Origin: Candidatus Poribacteria bacterium
Lineage (GTDB): Bacteria > Poribacteria > WGA-4E > UBA9662
DNA: 41,893 nucleotides
Direction: 5' to 3'
Assembly (NCBI GenBank): GCA_012963885.1
Contig: DTUY01000384.1
Span: 53,572 to 95,464 of the forward strand
Shown here: piece by piece, positions 7,771-16,533 of the stretch
How positions within the stretch are numbered: position 1 is the first letter of the stretch
How the letters are laid out: each line of letters starts with the position of its first letter
Program-made: the position numbers and the translations under genes
The notes under the pieces: model-generated
Databases searched by the model: none
Told to the model about the DNA's origin: nothing
Seen by the model: the letters and a program-made list of their open reading frames with translations, nothing else

Positions 7771-8160
7771 ATGCGTCAACCAGAAAAGCCTTTAATTGTC
7801 TATGATGGCCAATGCAATTTTTGCATCAACGCCATACAAAGAATTCGGAGCCAAGCCAAAGCGGGACAATTCAATTATATTCCCAACCAGGATTCCGACC
7901 TGTATATTGCCTATCCACAACTCATTGAATTCCAATCACATGCAGGAATGCGATTTATTGATCAACAGGGTAAAGCATTTTGCGGGGCTGATGCCATTTA
8001 CCAAATCTATCGACGTCTGCGTTGGTCCCAATATATTGCGTGGATCTATGTTGTTCCGGGAATTCACAGGATTTGTAAGATTTTTTACTTGATTATTGCC
8101 AAGAATCGGTACCGCTTGAGCCGGGCAGTGTGCGACTCCGACGTGTGCGATTCAGATTGA
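7771..8160 (+). CDS. DCC-family thiol-disulfide oxidoreductase-like protein (DUF393)
   Basis: 129 residues from ATG 7771, chosen because TGAGG lies five bases upstream. The N-terminal motif I-V-Y-D-G-Q-C-N-F-C is the D-x-x-C-x-x-C signature of the DCC family, a thioredoxin-like group predicted to carry out thiol/disulfide exchange. M-R-F-I-D-Q-Q-G and a later hydrophobic helix (W-I-Y-V-V-P-G-I) also fit. The last residues repeat a C-D-S-D unit. It follows argS by 63 bp and could be the last gene of the nadD operon. Confidence 0.85.
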   Translation: MRQPEKPLIVYDGQCNFCINAIQRIRSQAKAGQFNYIPNQDSDLYIAYPQLIEFQSHAGMRFIDQQGKAFCGADAIYQIYRRLRWSQYIAWIYVVPGIHRICKIFYLIIAKNRYRLSRAVCDSDVCDSD

Positions 8161-8270
8161 AGAATAGCCCCCTTTACTGTCCGATGATTGCAGTTCCTGT
8201 TCACTAAAACTTTCCACCGTCCCTCGATATCTAAAACAATAGTAATTTCTGATACTAGTTAGGCTGTATT

Positions 8271-9803
8271 TTGAAAAATATATCCATTAGGCTTCCTCTT
8301 TCAAATCTAATATTGACGGTATGTTTTCTTATAGTTGCGACTAGTTGTGTCGATAAGAAAATCAAATCCTATGAGAAAAAAGATGAAGTTAATCTACATG
8401 AAACAGCAAAAAATCATTACGAGCTTGGAGCCAGTATAAAACAGCAAAACCCACGGAAAGCGATAGAGGAATTTAAGAATGCCATTCGGATAGATCAACT
8501 GCATTTAAAAGCTCATCTTGAATATATCCATCTCATGGCGGAACAAGGAAGATCCAATCAGGTTATCAATGAATATCGGGCGAAAATTAAACAACATCCG
8601 GGAAATGAGATTTATCACTATTTAATAGGGCAGGTTTTGGAGGAAACCGAAGATAAAATAGAAGAGTATCAAAAAGCAATACAGATTAACCCTGATTACT
8701 ACCGTGCGCACCTGAGTTTAGGCAATTGCTATAAGGTAAAGGGTGAAATTCAAAAGGCCGTTTATCACTTAAAGGAGGTTGTCCGCATCAACCCCAACCA
8801 TGAGGAAACGCACCGTTCATTGAGTGAAATAGTTTATGGAGAGCAAGCCAAGATAACCGAGGCTATTCATCACCTGAAAGAAGTCATCCGTATCAATCCC
8901 AAAGATGCCTCATCCTACGTCAATCTAGGCGTTGCCTATTCTGAACAGGGCAGAATCGAAAAAGCCATTGAAATGTATGAACAAGCTATTGGTATCAATC
9001 CCAATTTGTTCGAAGCGCATGTCAACCTTGGCCTAGTTTATTCTCGACATGGAGAGTTAGATAAAGCTATCAAGGTCTACCAAGAAGTTATCCGTATCAA
9101 CCCTAATGATGAATATGGCCGCTACGATTTAGGGACTTTTCATCAACAACAAGGAAATCCGGATCAGGCTATTCATCATATGCGAGAGGTTATTCGCATC
9201 AATCCCGACTTTTTACAGGCGCATTACAATTTGGGATCTATCTATAGTAAACAAGGAAATCCGGACCAGGCTATTCATCACATGCGGGAAGTTATTCGCA
9301 TCAATCCCGACTTTTTACAGGCGCATTACAATTTGGGATCTATCTATAGTAAACAAGGAAATCCGGACCAGGCTATTCATCACATGCGAGAGGTTATTCG
9401 CGTCAACCCGAATTATGAGAAAGCGCACCTTATGCTAGCAGATATTGCTTATGACCAAAACCAGAAAATTGACGAAGCTATTTATCACCTAAAAGAAGCT
9501 ATCCTTATTAATCCTTATAGCATCTCTGCTCACTATAATTTAGGAATAATTTACGCAAACAAAGGCCTGATCGATAAAGCCATTAATCACTTGAACGAAA
9601 CTATGCGTATTGATCCCGAGTATGGAAAAGGTTACTATAGCTTAGCGCGCATGTATTCACTAAATAACCAAAAAGGATTAGCTATAAGTTCTCTTCAGCA
9701 AGCGATAAGTCTTGTTGGACATGAAGCAACTGAACTGTTAAAGATAGATACTGCTTTCGACAATATTCGTGGAGATCGAGATTTTTACGAATTGCTAAAA
9801 TAA
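8271..9803 (+). CDS. TPR-repeat lipoprotein
   Basis: 510 residues. A TTG start gives M-K-N-I-S-I-R-L, a hydrophobic core and the lipobox V-A-T-S-C near residue 26, so the protein is probably lipidated and exported. From about residue 45 to 480 it is a string of about thirteen 34-residue tetratricopeptide repeats, with the recurring consensus A-I-x-H-(L/M)-(K/R)-E-V-I-R-I-N-P. Such solenoids are protein-protein scaffolds. Repeats near 295-375 are nearly identical through a recent DNA duplication. The gene is alone on its strand between the nadD operon and the TonB relic, with no partner that would define its role. Confidence 0.9.
   Translation: MKNISIRLPLSNLILTVCFLIVATSCVDKKIKSYEKKDEVNLHETAKNHYELGASIKQQNPRKAIEEFKNAIRIDQLHLKAHLEYIHLMAEQGRSNQVINEYRAKIKQHPGNEIYHYLIGQVLEETEDKIEEYQKAIQINPDYYRAHLSLGNCYKVKGEIQKAVYHLKEVVRINPNHEETHRSLSEIVYGEQAKITEAIHHLKEVIRINPKDASSYVNLGVAYSEQGRIEKAIEMYEQAIGINPNLFEAHVNLGLVYSRHGELDKAIKVYQEVIRINPNDEYGRYDLGTFHQQQGNPDQAIHHMREVIRINPDFLQAHYNLGSIYSKQGNPDQAIHHMREVIRINPDFLQAHYNLGSIYSKQGNPDQAIHHMREVIRVNPNYEKAHLMLADIAYDQNQKIDEAIYHLKEAILINPYSISAHYNLGIIYANKGLIDKAINHLNETMRIDPEYGKGYYSLARMYSLNNQKGLAISSLQQAISLVGHEATELLKIDTAFDNIRGDRDFYELLK
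9153..9395 (+). repeat. 102-bp tandem duplication within the TPR gene
   Basis: Copies start at 9153 and 9255, and a partial third starts at 9357, spaced exactly 102 bp (34 codons, three helical turns of DNA short of nothing but one TPR). The first two copies differ at about four positions in the stretch ending at the R-E-V-I-R codons, and all are synonymous (GAT/GAC, CAT/CAC, CGA/CGG, GAG/GAA). This indicates a recent in-frame expansion that keeps the protein sequence. Confidence 0.9.
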
Positions 9804-9962
9804 ATTAAATTTAAACATGTGCGGCCCCTACTACAGAAAGACATTTTATAGTTTCTAACCTTCTTAATTTGGGGATCTTCATTAGCAGTCCATCATTAGC
9901 CAAAAAAGTACAGCTAAGGTTTTTTACATTTTTTAAAATCACAAATCCATAACAAAATTAAC

Positions 9963-10019
9963 AAGTTAACAAAATATCTTGACTTCTAATTTTCAAGATG
10001 GTATTTCCCCCGTTAACTT
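9963..10019. promoter_or_regulatory. Nested inverted repeats upstream of the TonB receptor relic
   Basis: Outer arms AAGTTAAC (9963-9970) and GTTAACTT (10012-10019) enclose inner arms ATCTTGA (9976-9982) and TCAAGAT (9993-9999). All pair perfectly. A TTGACT element at 9979-9984 overlaps the inner arm and could be a -35 box, though the -10 (TATTTC, 10002-10007) is weak. The site is about 80 bp before the receptor start and lies in an otherwise gene-free 295-bp gap (9804-10098). An operator or leader hairpin is plausible; function is inferred. Confidence 0.35.
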
Positions 10020-10098
10020 CAAATTATACTTGATATTCGAATACACCGATCAATCTAACATTTAAATTCTACATCAGGTAAGGAAACTCATTTTAAGG

Positions 10099-12578
10099 AT
10101 GAAAAAGCTCTCCATATTAATCTTTTTTGTGTCAATGATTTCTACATTCTCGGCTTTTGGACAAAAAGAAAATGTCGAAGAACCTACAGAAATAGAATTG
10201 GAAGAAATTAGTGTTATAGCCAATCGAGCCACAGTCAGGGAAACTCCTGTTGCTTTTTCTGATGTTAGCAAATCTGATTTAAGTGACAGGCTCGCTTCGC
10301 GAGATTTACCAATGATATTGAGTGAGACTCCTAGCGTTTACGCTTCGATGTCGGGTGGTGGATCAGGAGACAGCCGAGTTAATGTTCGCGGATTTAATCA
10401 GCGAAACGTGGCAGAATTAATGGAGTCCCTGTTAACGATATGGAAAATGGCTGGGTTTACTGGTCCAATTGGGATGGAATGAGTGATGTTACTAATTCTA
10501 TTCAAGTGCAACGAGGTTTAGGAGCCAGTAACTTCGCTATTGCTTCGGTTGGTGGAACTATCAACGTCCTTACCTCTGCTGCTGATATGAAAAAGGGTGG
10601 TACCTTTAAACAAGAATTTGGTTCTCAAAGTTTTTTGAAGACCACTTTGTCTTACTCCACCGGTAAATTGAATAACGACATCGCAACATCATTTCTGTTA
10701 CAAAAGAAAACCGGGAATGGTTATGTAGATGGAACATGGACGGATGCGTACTCTTACTTTTTCACCGCCAATAAGACCTTTGGTAATCATTCATTTGATT
10801 TTACACTTCTTGGAGCGCCTCAGCAGCATGGGCAACGCGACGGAGATAATAAACACACTGCCAAGGACTGGGAATCTTTTAATTACGATACTAGATACGG
10901 TAGCCCAGACGACCGCAAAGTTAATAGCGGTTCCACAGGAAGTGGTTGGGGATATGTAGGCGATGATGCAAGAAATTTAATGAAAGAAGGATCTTATGGT
11001 GGTGAGTCTATGGACTTCATTTCCAGCGCGTTGTTTGGTGGAAATATTCAGTTACTTAAAAAGGTCGGTGGAAAATGGTTGATCAACAGTCGTACCAACT
11101 ATTATCACAAACCAGTTTATAACTTGAACTGGTATTGGAAGGTTGGCAATAAAACAAAGCTATCTACAGTATCTATGGTTCTAATGGCCGTGGCGGTGGT
11201 ACGGGGCCACTCAACTCACGTGGTTATACTAAGGTGGGATGATGGGGATGATGAGAAAAAAATTGGAAATACATCAATCCCAAACATGGGGACGATGGAA
11301 CATATGTTTTCGAAGTCTGAAAAACGCTCGAAGTATATCATTCGGGCATCGGTAAACCATCATAACTGGTATGGGGTTATCTCATCGCTCAATCACTTGT
11401 TGACAAATCAAATAACATTAAGTGGTGGAATTGATGCCCGAGCTTATTCTGGCATTCACTATCGAGAGGTTCAAAACTTGCTCGGTGGAGATTACTACGT
11501 TGATTACAGTGATAAAAATGTACCAGATGGTAACGCCGCTAAAGTTGGGGATAAAATCGCTTATTTCAATACCGGCTACAATAAATGGATTGGGGAATTT
11601 GGACAAACTGAATATAAGACGGATACGCTGTCAGCCTTCAGGTCGTTGGCTTTTTCAAACACTCAATACCAGAGGGAGGATCCTTTCAATTACGAACCGG
11701 AAGAGAAAATGTCTGAGACGGCCAATTTCCCTGGATACGCTGCAAAGGTTGGTGCTAACTATAACGTTAACTCTCAGATAAATGTGTTCGGAAATATCGG
11801 CAGTTTATCAATTGCGCCTAACTTCCATAATGTTTACTTGAATTATAATAATACGGTTAATCCGGAAGCTAAGAATGAAAAGATCACAGCTTTTGAATTA
11901 GGTACGGGTTATCGTTCAAGTAAATATATCGTGGATATAGATTACTACTATACAGTATGGCAGGACAAAGCACTCGTAAGAACTAGCAAAGGGAAAGATG
12001 ACGGTTGAAACATCTACAACATTCAAGGACTGAATGCCAACCACAGCGGCATAGAGCTTGATGGCTTATTCATACTAAATGAATTAGTTTCGTTAGGAGG
12101 CTCAATGTCAATTGGAAGCTGGGTTTGGAGTGGAGACGTCGCTGCCACAGTAACAGATGATTACGGACGTAAAGACACATACGATGTTAAAATCTATTCT
12201 GATGGGCTGCATGTGGGTGACGCGCCTCAAACGCAAGTTTCTGGAAGGATTAATCTAACTCCAATTGCGGATTTAGGGATTACTGGCGTACTTAAATACT
12301 TCGATAACCACTATGCTGCCTTTAATCCTGAAAACAGAAATAACAAGACAAGGGATGACGCATATAAATTAGACTCTGTTTCATTGCTTGATTTACACGC
12401 CGGTTACAGTATGGAGCTGTCGAGTTATAATCTAGTCTTCGGTCTGCATATCCTAAACCTACTTGATACTGCCTATGCCAGTGATGGAATTGATGGGAAA
12501 GAACATAATGCAGAAACAACAAAGATATTTTATGGTTTTGGACGCAGAATTAATGCATCTATATCGGTGCAATTCTAG
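10099..12578 (+). pseudogene. TonB-dependent outer-membrane receptor, multiply disrupted
   Basis: An intact copy would be an outer-membrane receptor with a signal peptide (MKKLSILIFFVSMISTFSAFG), a plug domain (N-V-R-G-F-N-Q-R-N-V-A) and a 22-strand barrel ending near the final aromatic residue at 12575. Lesions: (1) near 10425 the reading jumps, fitting loss of 4 bp so that L-M-N-G-V-P-V-N-D-M-E-N-G is split; (2) 11170-11315 matches the family only in the +1 frame (Y-G-S-N-G-R-G-G-G-T-G-P-L), which itself contains TGA codons, and then returns to the first frame at K-S-E-K-R; (3) an in-frame TGA at 12006-12008, after which the same frame continues to 12578. Family residues R-A-S-V-N-H-H-N-W-Y-G and Y-R-E-V-Q-N-L-L-G-G-D-Y-Y are intact. 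The number of lesions makes sequencing error an unlikely full explanation. Confidence 0.88.
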
Positions 12579-12931
12579 CAATTAAGTTAAGCGGATTGCG
12601 TAATTGTAAGCTTATTGGGTTAATCTGGTATTTGGGAATTGTTCGATATAAAGGAACCCAAAACTATCTTTTGCTATCCTATTACGCTTCGATTCCCTGA
12701 TGCCCCGTCATGTACTATATTCAGTGGCGCTATACTGATATTAATCAACCCTGTTTTTTGCCCTTATGTTTTATAAATTCCTTTGGCCCTCTGAAGGTTG
12801 CGCTATCTCTGCGTGCTACTGGTAACACCAAATAATTTATTATAACTGGTATTTTGGCTTACATTGACTCAGAAAGTTTCCTAATTAAGAAGTCATTTCA
12901 TACCATAAGACGCTTCACCTAAGAGGTTTGT
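12579..12931. other. Gene-free stretch between TonB relic and SDR gene
   Basis: 353 bp, AT-rich, with stops in all frames. I see no convincing RNA gene, repeat or terminator. It should hold the SDR promoter, but no clear -35/-10 pair stands out. Confidence 0.5.
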
Positions 12932-13705
12932 ATGCTGCTAGAGAATCGAATTGCCATCGTAACCGGAGGGAGTTCGGGAATCGGTCGAGGGATAGCAACT
13001 GAATTCGCTCGTGAAGGAGCTCAAGTCGTGGTAACTGATATTCAAGAGGCTCCAAGTCGTGGTAAATATCACGAAAAAAATACAATAACGCCTACGGTCG
13101 AAGAAATTGAGAAACTCGGTGCCCAAGGTTTGTTTGTTCAAACAGATATGGCTGATGACTCCCAGGTTGATCTCCTGATCCAGAAAACGGTGGAACATTT
13201 TGGTGGGCTGGATATACTTGTCAATAACGCGGGTATACACATACCCGGAAACAGCCAAGAAATTTCAATTGCTGACTGGGATAAAGTGGTTGGTGTCGAT
13301 TTGCGTTCTATCTTTGTTGCTACAAAAATTGCTATTCCACATTTGAGAAAATCTAAGTATGGACGGATAATTCAGATTGCTTCTGTCCACGCCTACGGAG
13401 GCGGCGCAGGACCAGCATACGCTCCAGCTAAGGCTGCGGTCGTCAATATGGCTCGGGATATGGCGCTGGAAGTCGCGCAAGAAAACATCACCGTTAACGC
13501 TATATGCCCGGGCTATATTGAGACCGCTATTCAAGACTATCTCACGCTGGATCAGATTGAAGAAGTTCGACAAAGAACCCCTTTGCCGCGTTTTGGTCTA
13601 CCGAGGGATATTGCGCGATCCGCAGTTTTTCTCGCCTCAGATGATGCTGAATGGATTACAGGGACATCATTAGTTGTGGATGGAGGATATATTGCTAGTG
13701 TTTAA
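12932..13705 (+). CDS. Short-chain dehydrogenase/reductase (SDR)
   Basis: 257 residues, classical SDR size. The cofactor motif is T-G-G-S-S-G-I-G at about 11-18, N-N-A-G at about 91-94, and the catalytic triad is Ser in I-A-S-V-H-A-Y-G with Tyr and Lys in Y-A-P-A-K. The C-terminal P-L-x-R-F-G-x-P-x-D-I-A-R and G-x-x-L-V-V-D-G-G are also typical. D after the second beta strand (V-V-T-D-I-Q) favours NAD(H) over NADP(H). It is close to 3-oxoacyl-ACP reductase/glucose dehydrogenase-like enzymes; the substrate cannot be read from sequence. The start is supported by AGAGG upstream of ATG 12932. It converges on the PhyH gene, with 73 bp between the ends. Confidence 0.92.
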   Translation: MLLENRIAIVTGGSSGIGRGIATEFAREGAQVVVTDIQEAPSRGKYHEKNTITPTVEEIEKLGAQGLFVQTDMADDSQVDLLIQKTVEHFGGLDILVNNAGIHIPGNSQEISIADWDKVVGVDLRSIFVATKIAIPHLRKSKYGRIIQIASVHAYGGGAGPAYAPAKAAVVNMARDMALEVAQENITVNAICPGYIETAIQDYLTLDQIEEVRQRTPLPRFGLPRDIARSAVFLASDDAEWITGTSLVVDGGYIASV

Positions 13706-13778
13706 TAATTACAATACTCTTCTTGCAAATTGTAAGACAGGACCACAAGTTGCTTGGTAAGAAAACCAATAATGTCCT

Positions 13779-14675
13779 TTAACTTTTTTGTGACCAACGA
13801 TGAGCTTGGACGCCTCTACTGTTTTCAAGTGCCTGAATCCACATATTCCTCCACTGTTCGTGATCGTCCAGTACCGAACCTGGATTGGACTGGCTATAAA
13901 CGACAAAATCCGGATGGAAGGGACGTCCGGTTGGCGTGCCAGTCTTCTGATACCGAAGATCCATACTCCAACGGACAGTATCAGATTGGTTGGGTGTTGA
14001 CCGATGAGGTGTTTCCTTATGTATTAGCAGAACACTTCCCTTTTGCATGGGTAAATTCAACATTGCCTGTGGTGGTATTTCCTCATCAATAATGGTAGTT
14101 CCGACCCCAGCTTTAGAGTGATGTGCCAAAAGCCCAATACCATGGACACGTGGAATAATTTGCAAAAAACCGTTTTTTTCGGTTGCTTCGGTCAGAGGAA
14201 TCCAAACCGTCAGGATAAAGTAGGGATCTGCTTCTTCCCATGTTACCCCAGCATCTTGGTGCCATGGAGCGACATGGGCGTCAGCCCCTTCTGGGGTCAA
14301 GCCCACCGGCAATTTGGCACGGATATGCTGGACCGGACTACAAGTAATTTCTGTACCCACGATAGAGGTCACGATTTTCATCAGATTTTTGTTGCGCAGA
14401 AAATCAAAGGAAGCTTTACCACGTAAGTGCATAATATCAAGTTCAGAATAGATCTCATTGTTCTCCCGACAAATGCAGACAAGCCGACGTTCAAAGGACT
14501 GATCTTTATAGAGTCGTGAAAGTTTACCTTGATCTAACAATTCTCTAGCCCGTTGATCAATGTGTTCTTCGTACTCCCGAATGACCGAATCCAGATCGCT
14601 ATCGGCTAAAGCATCCCGAATTAGTAAAAAACCTTCTTCTTTAAAATGTTGGAGTTGTTCTTGACTTAATCCCAT
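13779..14675 (-). CDS. Phytanoyl-CoA dioxygenase (PhyH) family oxygenase
   Basis: 298 residues, cupin-fold Fe(II)/2-oxoglutarate-dependent oxygenase. The iron-binding facial triad is visible as H139 and D141 in W-H-Q-D-A-G and H224 in E-T-P-H-R-S-T-P-N. R235 in T-V-R-W-S-M-D-L-R is the likely 2-oxoglutarate-binding arginine. The N-terminal L-x-x-F-K-E-E-G-F-L-L-I-R is the standard PhyH opening. Family members hydroxylate diverse small molecules (phytanoyl-CoA, ectoine, halogenated compounds); the substrate is unknown. It stands alone on its strand between the SDR and the sulfatase. It is less similar to the two PhyH proteins at 31.3-32.9 kb than expected for a recent duplicate. Confidence 0.93.
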   Translation of the reverse strand: MGLSQEQLQHFKEEGFLLIRDALADSDLDSVIREYEEHIDQRARELLDQGKLSRLYKDQSFERRLVCICRENNEIYSELDIMHLRGKASFDFLRNKNLMKIVTSIVGTEITCSPVQHIRAKLPVGLTPEGADAHVAPWHQDAGVTWEEADPYFILTVWIPLTEATEKNGFLQIIPRVHGIGLLAHHSKAGVGTTIIDEEIPPQAMLNLPMQKGSVLLIHKETPHRSTPNQSDTVRWSMDLRYQKTGTPTGRPFHPDFVVYSQSNPGSVLDDHEQWRNMWIQALENSRGVQAHRWSQKS

Positions 14676-15047
14676 AAAGCTCCTACAGAAGTCAAATAGC
14701 CAGTCCCGCTAAAAGATGGCATTCAGACTTGCTCCTTATACTACTATAATTTCAATTTTTGCGCGAAAAAGTGCTTGTAAATGTTAATCGACAATTGCCC
14801 TAAGATCCAATTATCAAAACGCAACATATCTTAACTATTTTCAGATCTAAGGTCAATAAAATTATTGGAGTCTAACGGGTAACTTGATGCTCGGTCTTCA
14901 AGTCTACATGGTTTATCTGCTACTAATTTGGTCAATATACGATTATACTAAAGCAGATCCTTGATACTGATGCCCGTTCAGACAGGGCACTGAAGGACAT
15001 GTTCTTACTTCAACAGAAGTGTGGATTGAAAGGAAAGGAATAAATTC
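14676..15047. other. Divergent intergenic region between PhyH and sulfatase
   Basis: 372 bp. On the plus strand TTCAGA at 14722-14727 and TATAAT at 14745-14750 are 17 bp apart, a fair promoter match, but about 300 nt from the sulfatase start. The last 15 bp hold the sulfatase ribosome-binding site (GAAAGGAAAGGAA). No gene is seen. Confidence 0.35.
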
Positions 15048-16439
15048 ATGGATCAACCGAATATCGTTTTTTTCTTCACAGATGACCAACGATTTGACAC
15101 AATTGGAAGTGTCAATAACCCTGAGATTTCCACACCGAATCTCGATCAAATTGTATCTCAAGGAACAACATTTGTTAACAGTTACATCATGGGCGGATCA
15201 TGTGGAGCGGTATGTATGCCCAGCCGCGGAATGCTTCATACCGGACGAACACTCTATCATCTTGACCGGCAGGGGCAATCTATACCAGAGGAACATGCCC
15301 TGTTAGGTGAAACGCTTCAACAGGCAGGTTATACTTCGTTCGGTACTGGGAAATGGCATAACGGCATCCGTTCTTATGCCCGAAGTTTTAATGCCGGAGC
15401 CGAGATTTTCTTTGGTGGAATGGCGGATCACTGGAATGTTCCTGCCTGCGATTATGATCCAACCGGCAATTATCCCATCAATCCCAAAATCGATAATCCG
15501 CATAGCAACAACCACGTCAGTTGGCAACGTTGCGACCGTATCACCGCAGGTAAACACTCTACCGACCTGTTCACTGAGGCAACTATCGACTTTATTGAGA
15601 ACCAATCCGATGATACCCCCTTCTTCGCCTATGTTTCATTCATGGCACCCCACGATCCGCGGAGTATGCCGGAAGATTTTTTACAGATGTATGATCCGCG
15701 AAAAATCGAGATACCTGAGAATTTCGTGCCGGAGCATCCATTCGACAACGGTTGGATGAAAGGGCGCGATGAACTGCTGGCAGAATTTCCCCGAACCAAA
15801 TCAGAGGTACAACGACACATTGCCGAATATTATGCCATGATTAGCCATTTGGATGCAGCTGTCGGTCGAGTAATGAACAAACTAAAAGAGAAAGGAATTC
15901 TAGATGACACAATTATACTGTTCGCTGGTGATAATGGACTGGCGATTGGTCAACATGGTTTAATGGGCAAACAAAATGTTTATGATCACAGTGTACATGT
16001 TCCCCTCATTCTAGCTGGCCCTAACATCCCATCAGGCGAAAGGCGAAAAGCATTAACTTACCTGATCGATATTTTTCCGACACTCTGTGATTTAATCGGG
16101 ATTCAATATCCAAAAACAGTAGAGGGCAAAAGCTTGATTCCTCATCTTGAACGACCAGCGGAACAAATTCGAGAATACCTGCACTTTGCCTACGAAGGAC
16201 TGCAGAGGGGTATCCGTGATCAACAATATAAATTGATTGAATATGTTGTCGGTGACAGACATGCTCAAACACAGCTCTTTGACTTGTTAAACGATCCGCG
16301 AGAAACTGTTAACTTGAGCAATAATGGTCAATATATAGAAACACTAAAGCGGTTAAGAAACGAACTTAAGCAGTGGCAAACTGAATACGGAGACATACAG
16401 GAACAAGGACAAGCCTTTTGGGAAGCTTACCGGTCTTGA
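15048..16439 (+). CDS. Type I sulfatase (formylglycine-dependent)
   Basis: 463 residues, alkaline-phosphatase fold. It hydrolyses sulfate esters, probably on carbohydrates. The signature C-x-P-S-R is present as C56-M-P-S-R60, followed by G-M-L-H-T-G-R; C56 is the residue converted to formylglycine. Metal ligands: D12-D13 (F-T-D-D-Q) and D-N in F-A-G-D-N-G-L-A-I-G-Q-H-G. The C-terminal L-F-D-L-L-N-D-P-R-E-T-V-N-L is the usual end of this subgroup. No signal peptide is seen from ATG 15048, which has an AAAGGAA site upstream, so the enzyme appears cytoplasmic or the signal lies elsewhere. An MFS transporter follows 95 bp downstream, suggesting uptake plus desulfation of a small substrate. No convincing formylglycine-generating enzyme is present here. 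Confidence 0.95.
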   Translation: MDQPNIVFFFTDDQRFDTIGSVNNPEISTPNLDQIVSQGTTFVNSYIMGGSCGAVCMPSRGMLHTGRTLYHLDRQGQSIPEEHALLGETLQQAGYTSFGTGKWHNGIRSYARSFNAGAEIFFGGMADHWNVPACDYDPTGNYPINPKIDNPHSNNHVSWQRCDRITAGKHSTDLFTEATIDFIENQSDDTPFFAYVSFMAPHDPRSMPEDFLQMYDPRKIEIPENFVPEHPFDNGWMKGRDELLAEFPRTKSEVQRHIAEYYAMISHLDAAVGRVMNKLKEKGILDDTIILFAGDNGLAIGQHGLMGKQNVYDHSVHVPLILAGPNIPSGERRKALTYLIDIFPTLCDLIGIQYPKTVEGKSLIPHLERPAEQIREYLHFAYEGLQRGIRDQQYKLIEYVVGDRHAQTQLFDLLNDPRETVNLSNNGQYIETLKRLRNELKQWQTEYGDIQEQGQAFWEAYRS

Positions 16440-16533
16440 GTTAGTCCATTCGTTACTTCCTGTATGCTATAGGCATTACATCAAATCTAATTTCTTTGAA
16501 GTTTCAAGCTTCTGGCTGAAATATATTCTTCCA

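Noticed and set aside
9153..9395. CRISPR-like array
   Set aside because: The 102-bp repeats are contiguous, keep a reading frame and encode TPR units; there are no spacers or cas genes.
12000..12010. TGA in the TonB gene as a recoded Trp or Sec codon
   Set aside because: Several intact genes here (argS, yacG, rsfS, sulfatase) end with TGA, and no Sec insertion-like hairpin is evident. The gene has other lesions, so a nonsense mutation is simpler.
10099..12578. Three separate genes in place of the TonB receptor
   Set aside because: The pieces are in order, together span one receptor, and the second and third share a frame split only by a stop codon.
13709..13735. Intrinsic terminator between the convergent SDR and PhyH genes (TTACAAT / ATTGTAA)
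   Set aside because: The stem is only 7 AT-rich base pairs with a 13-nt loop and no T-run follows on either strand.
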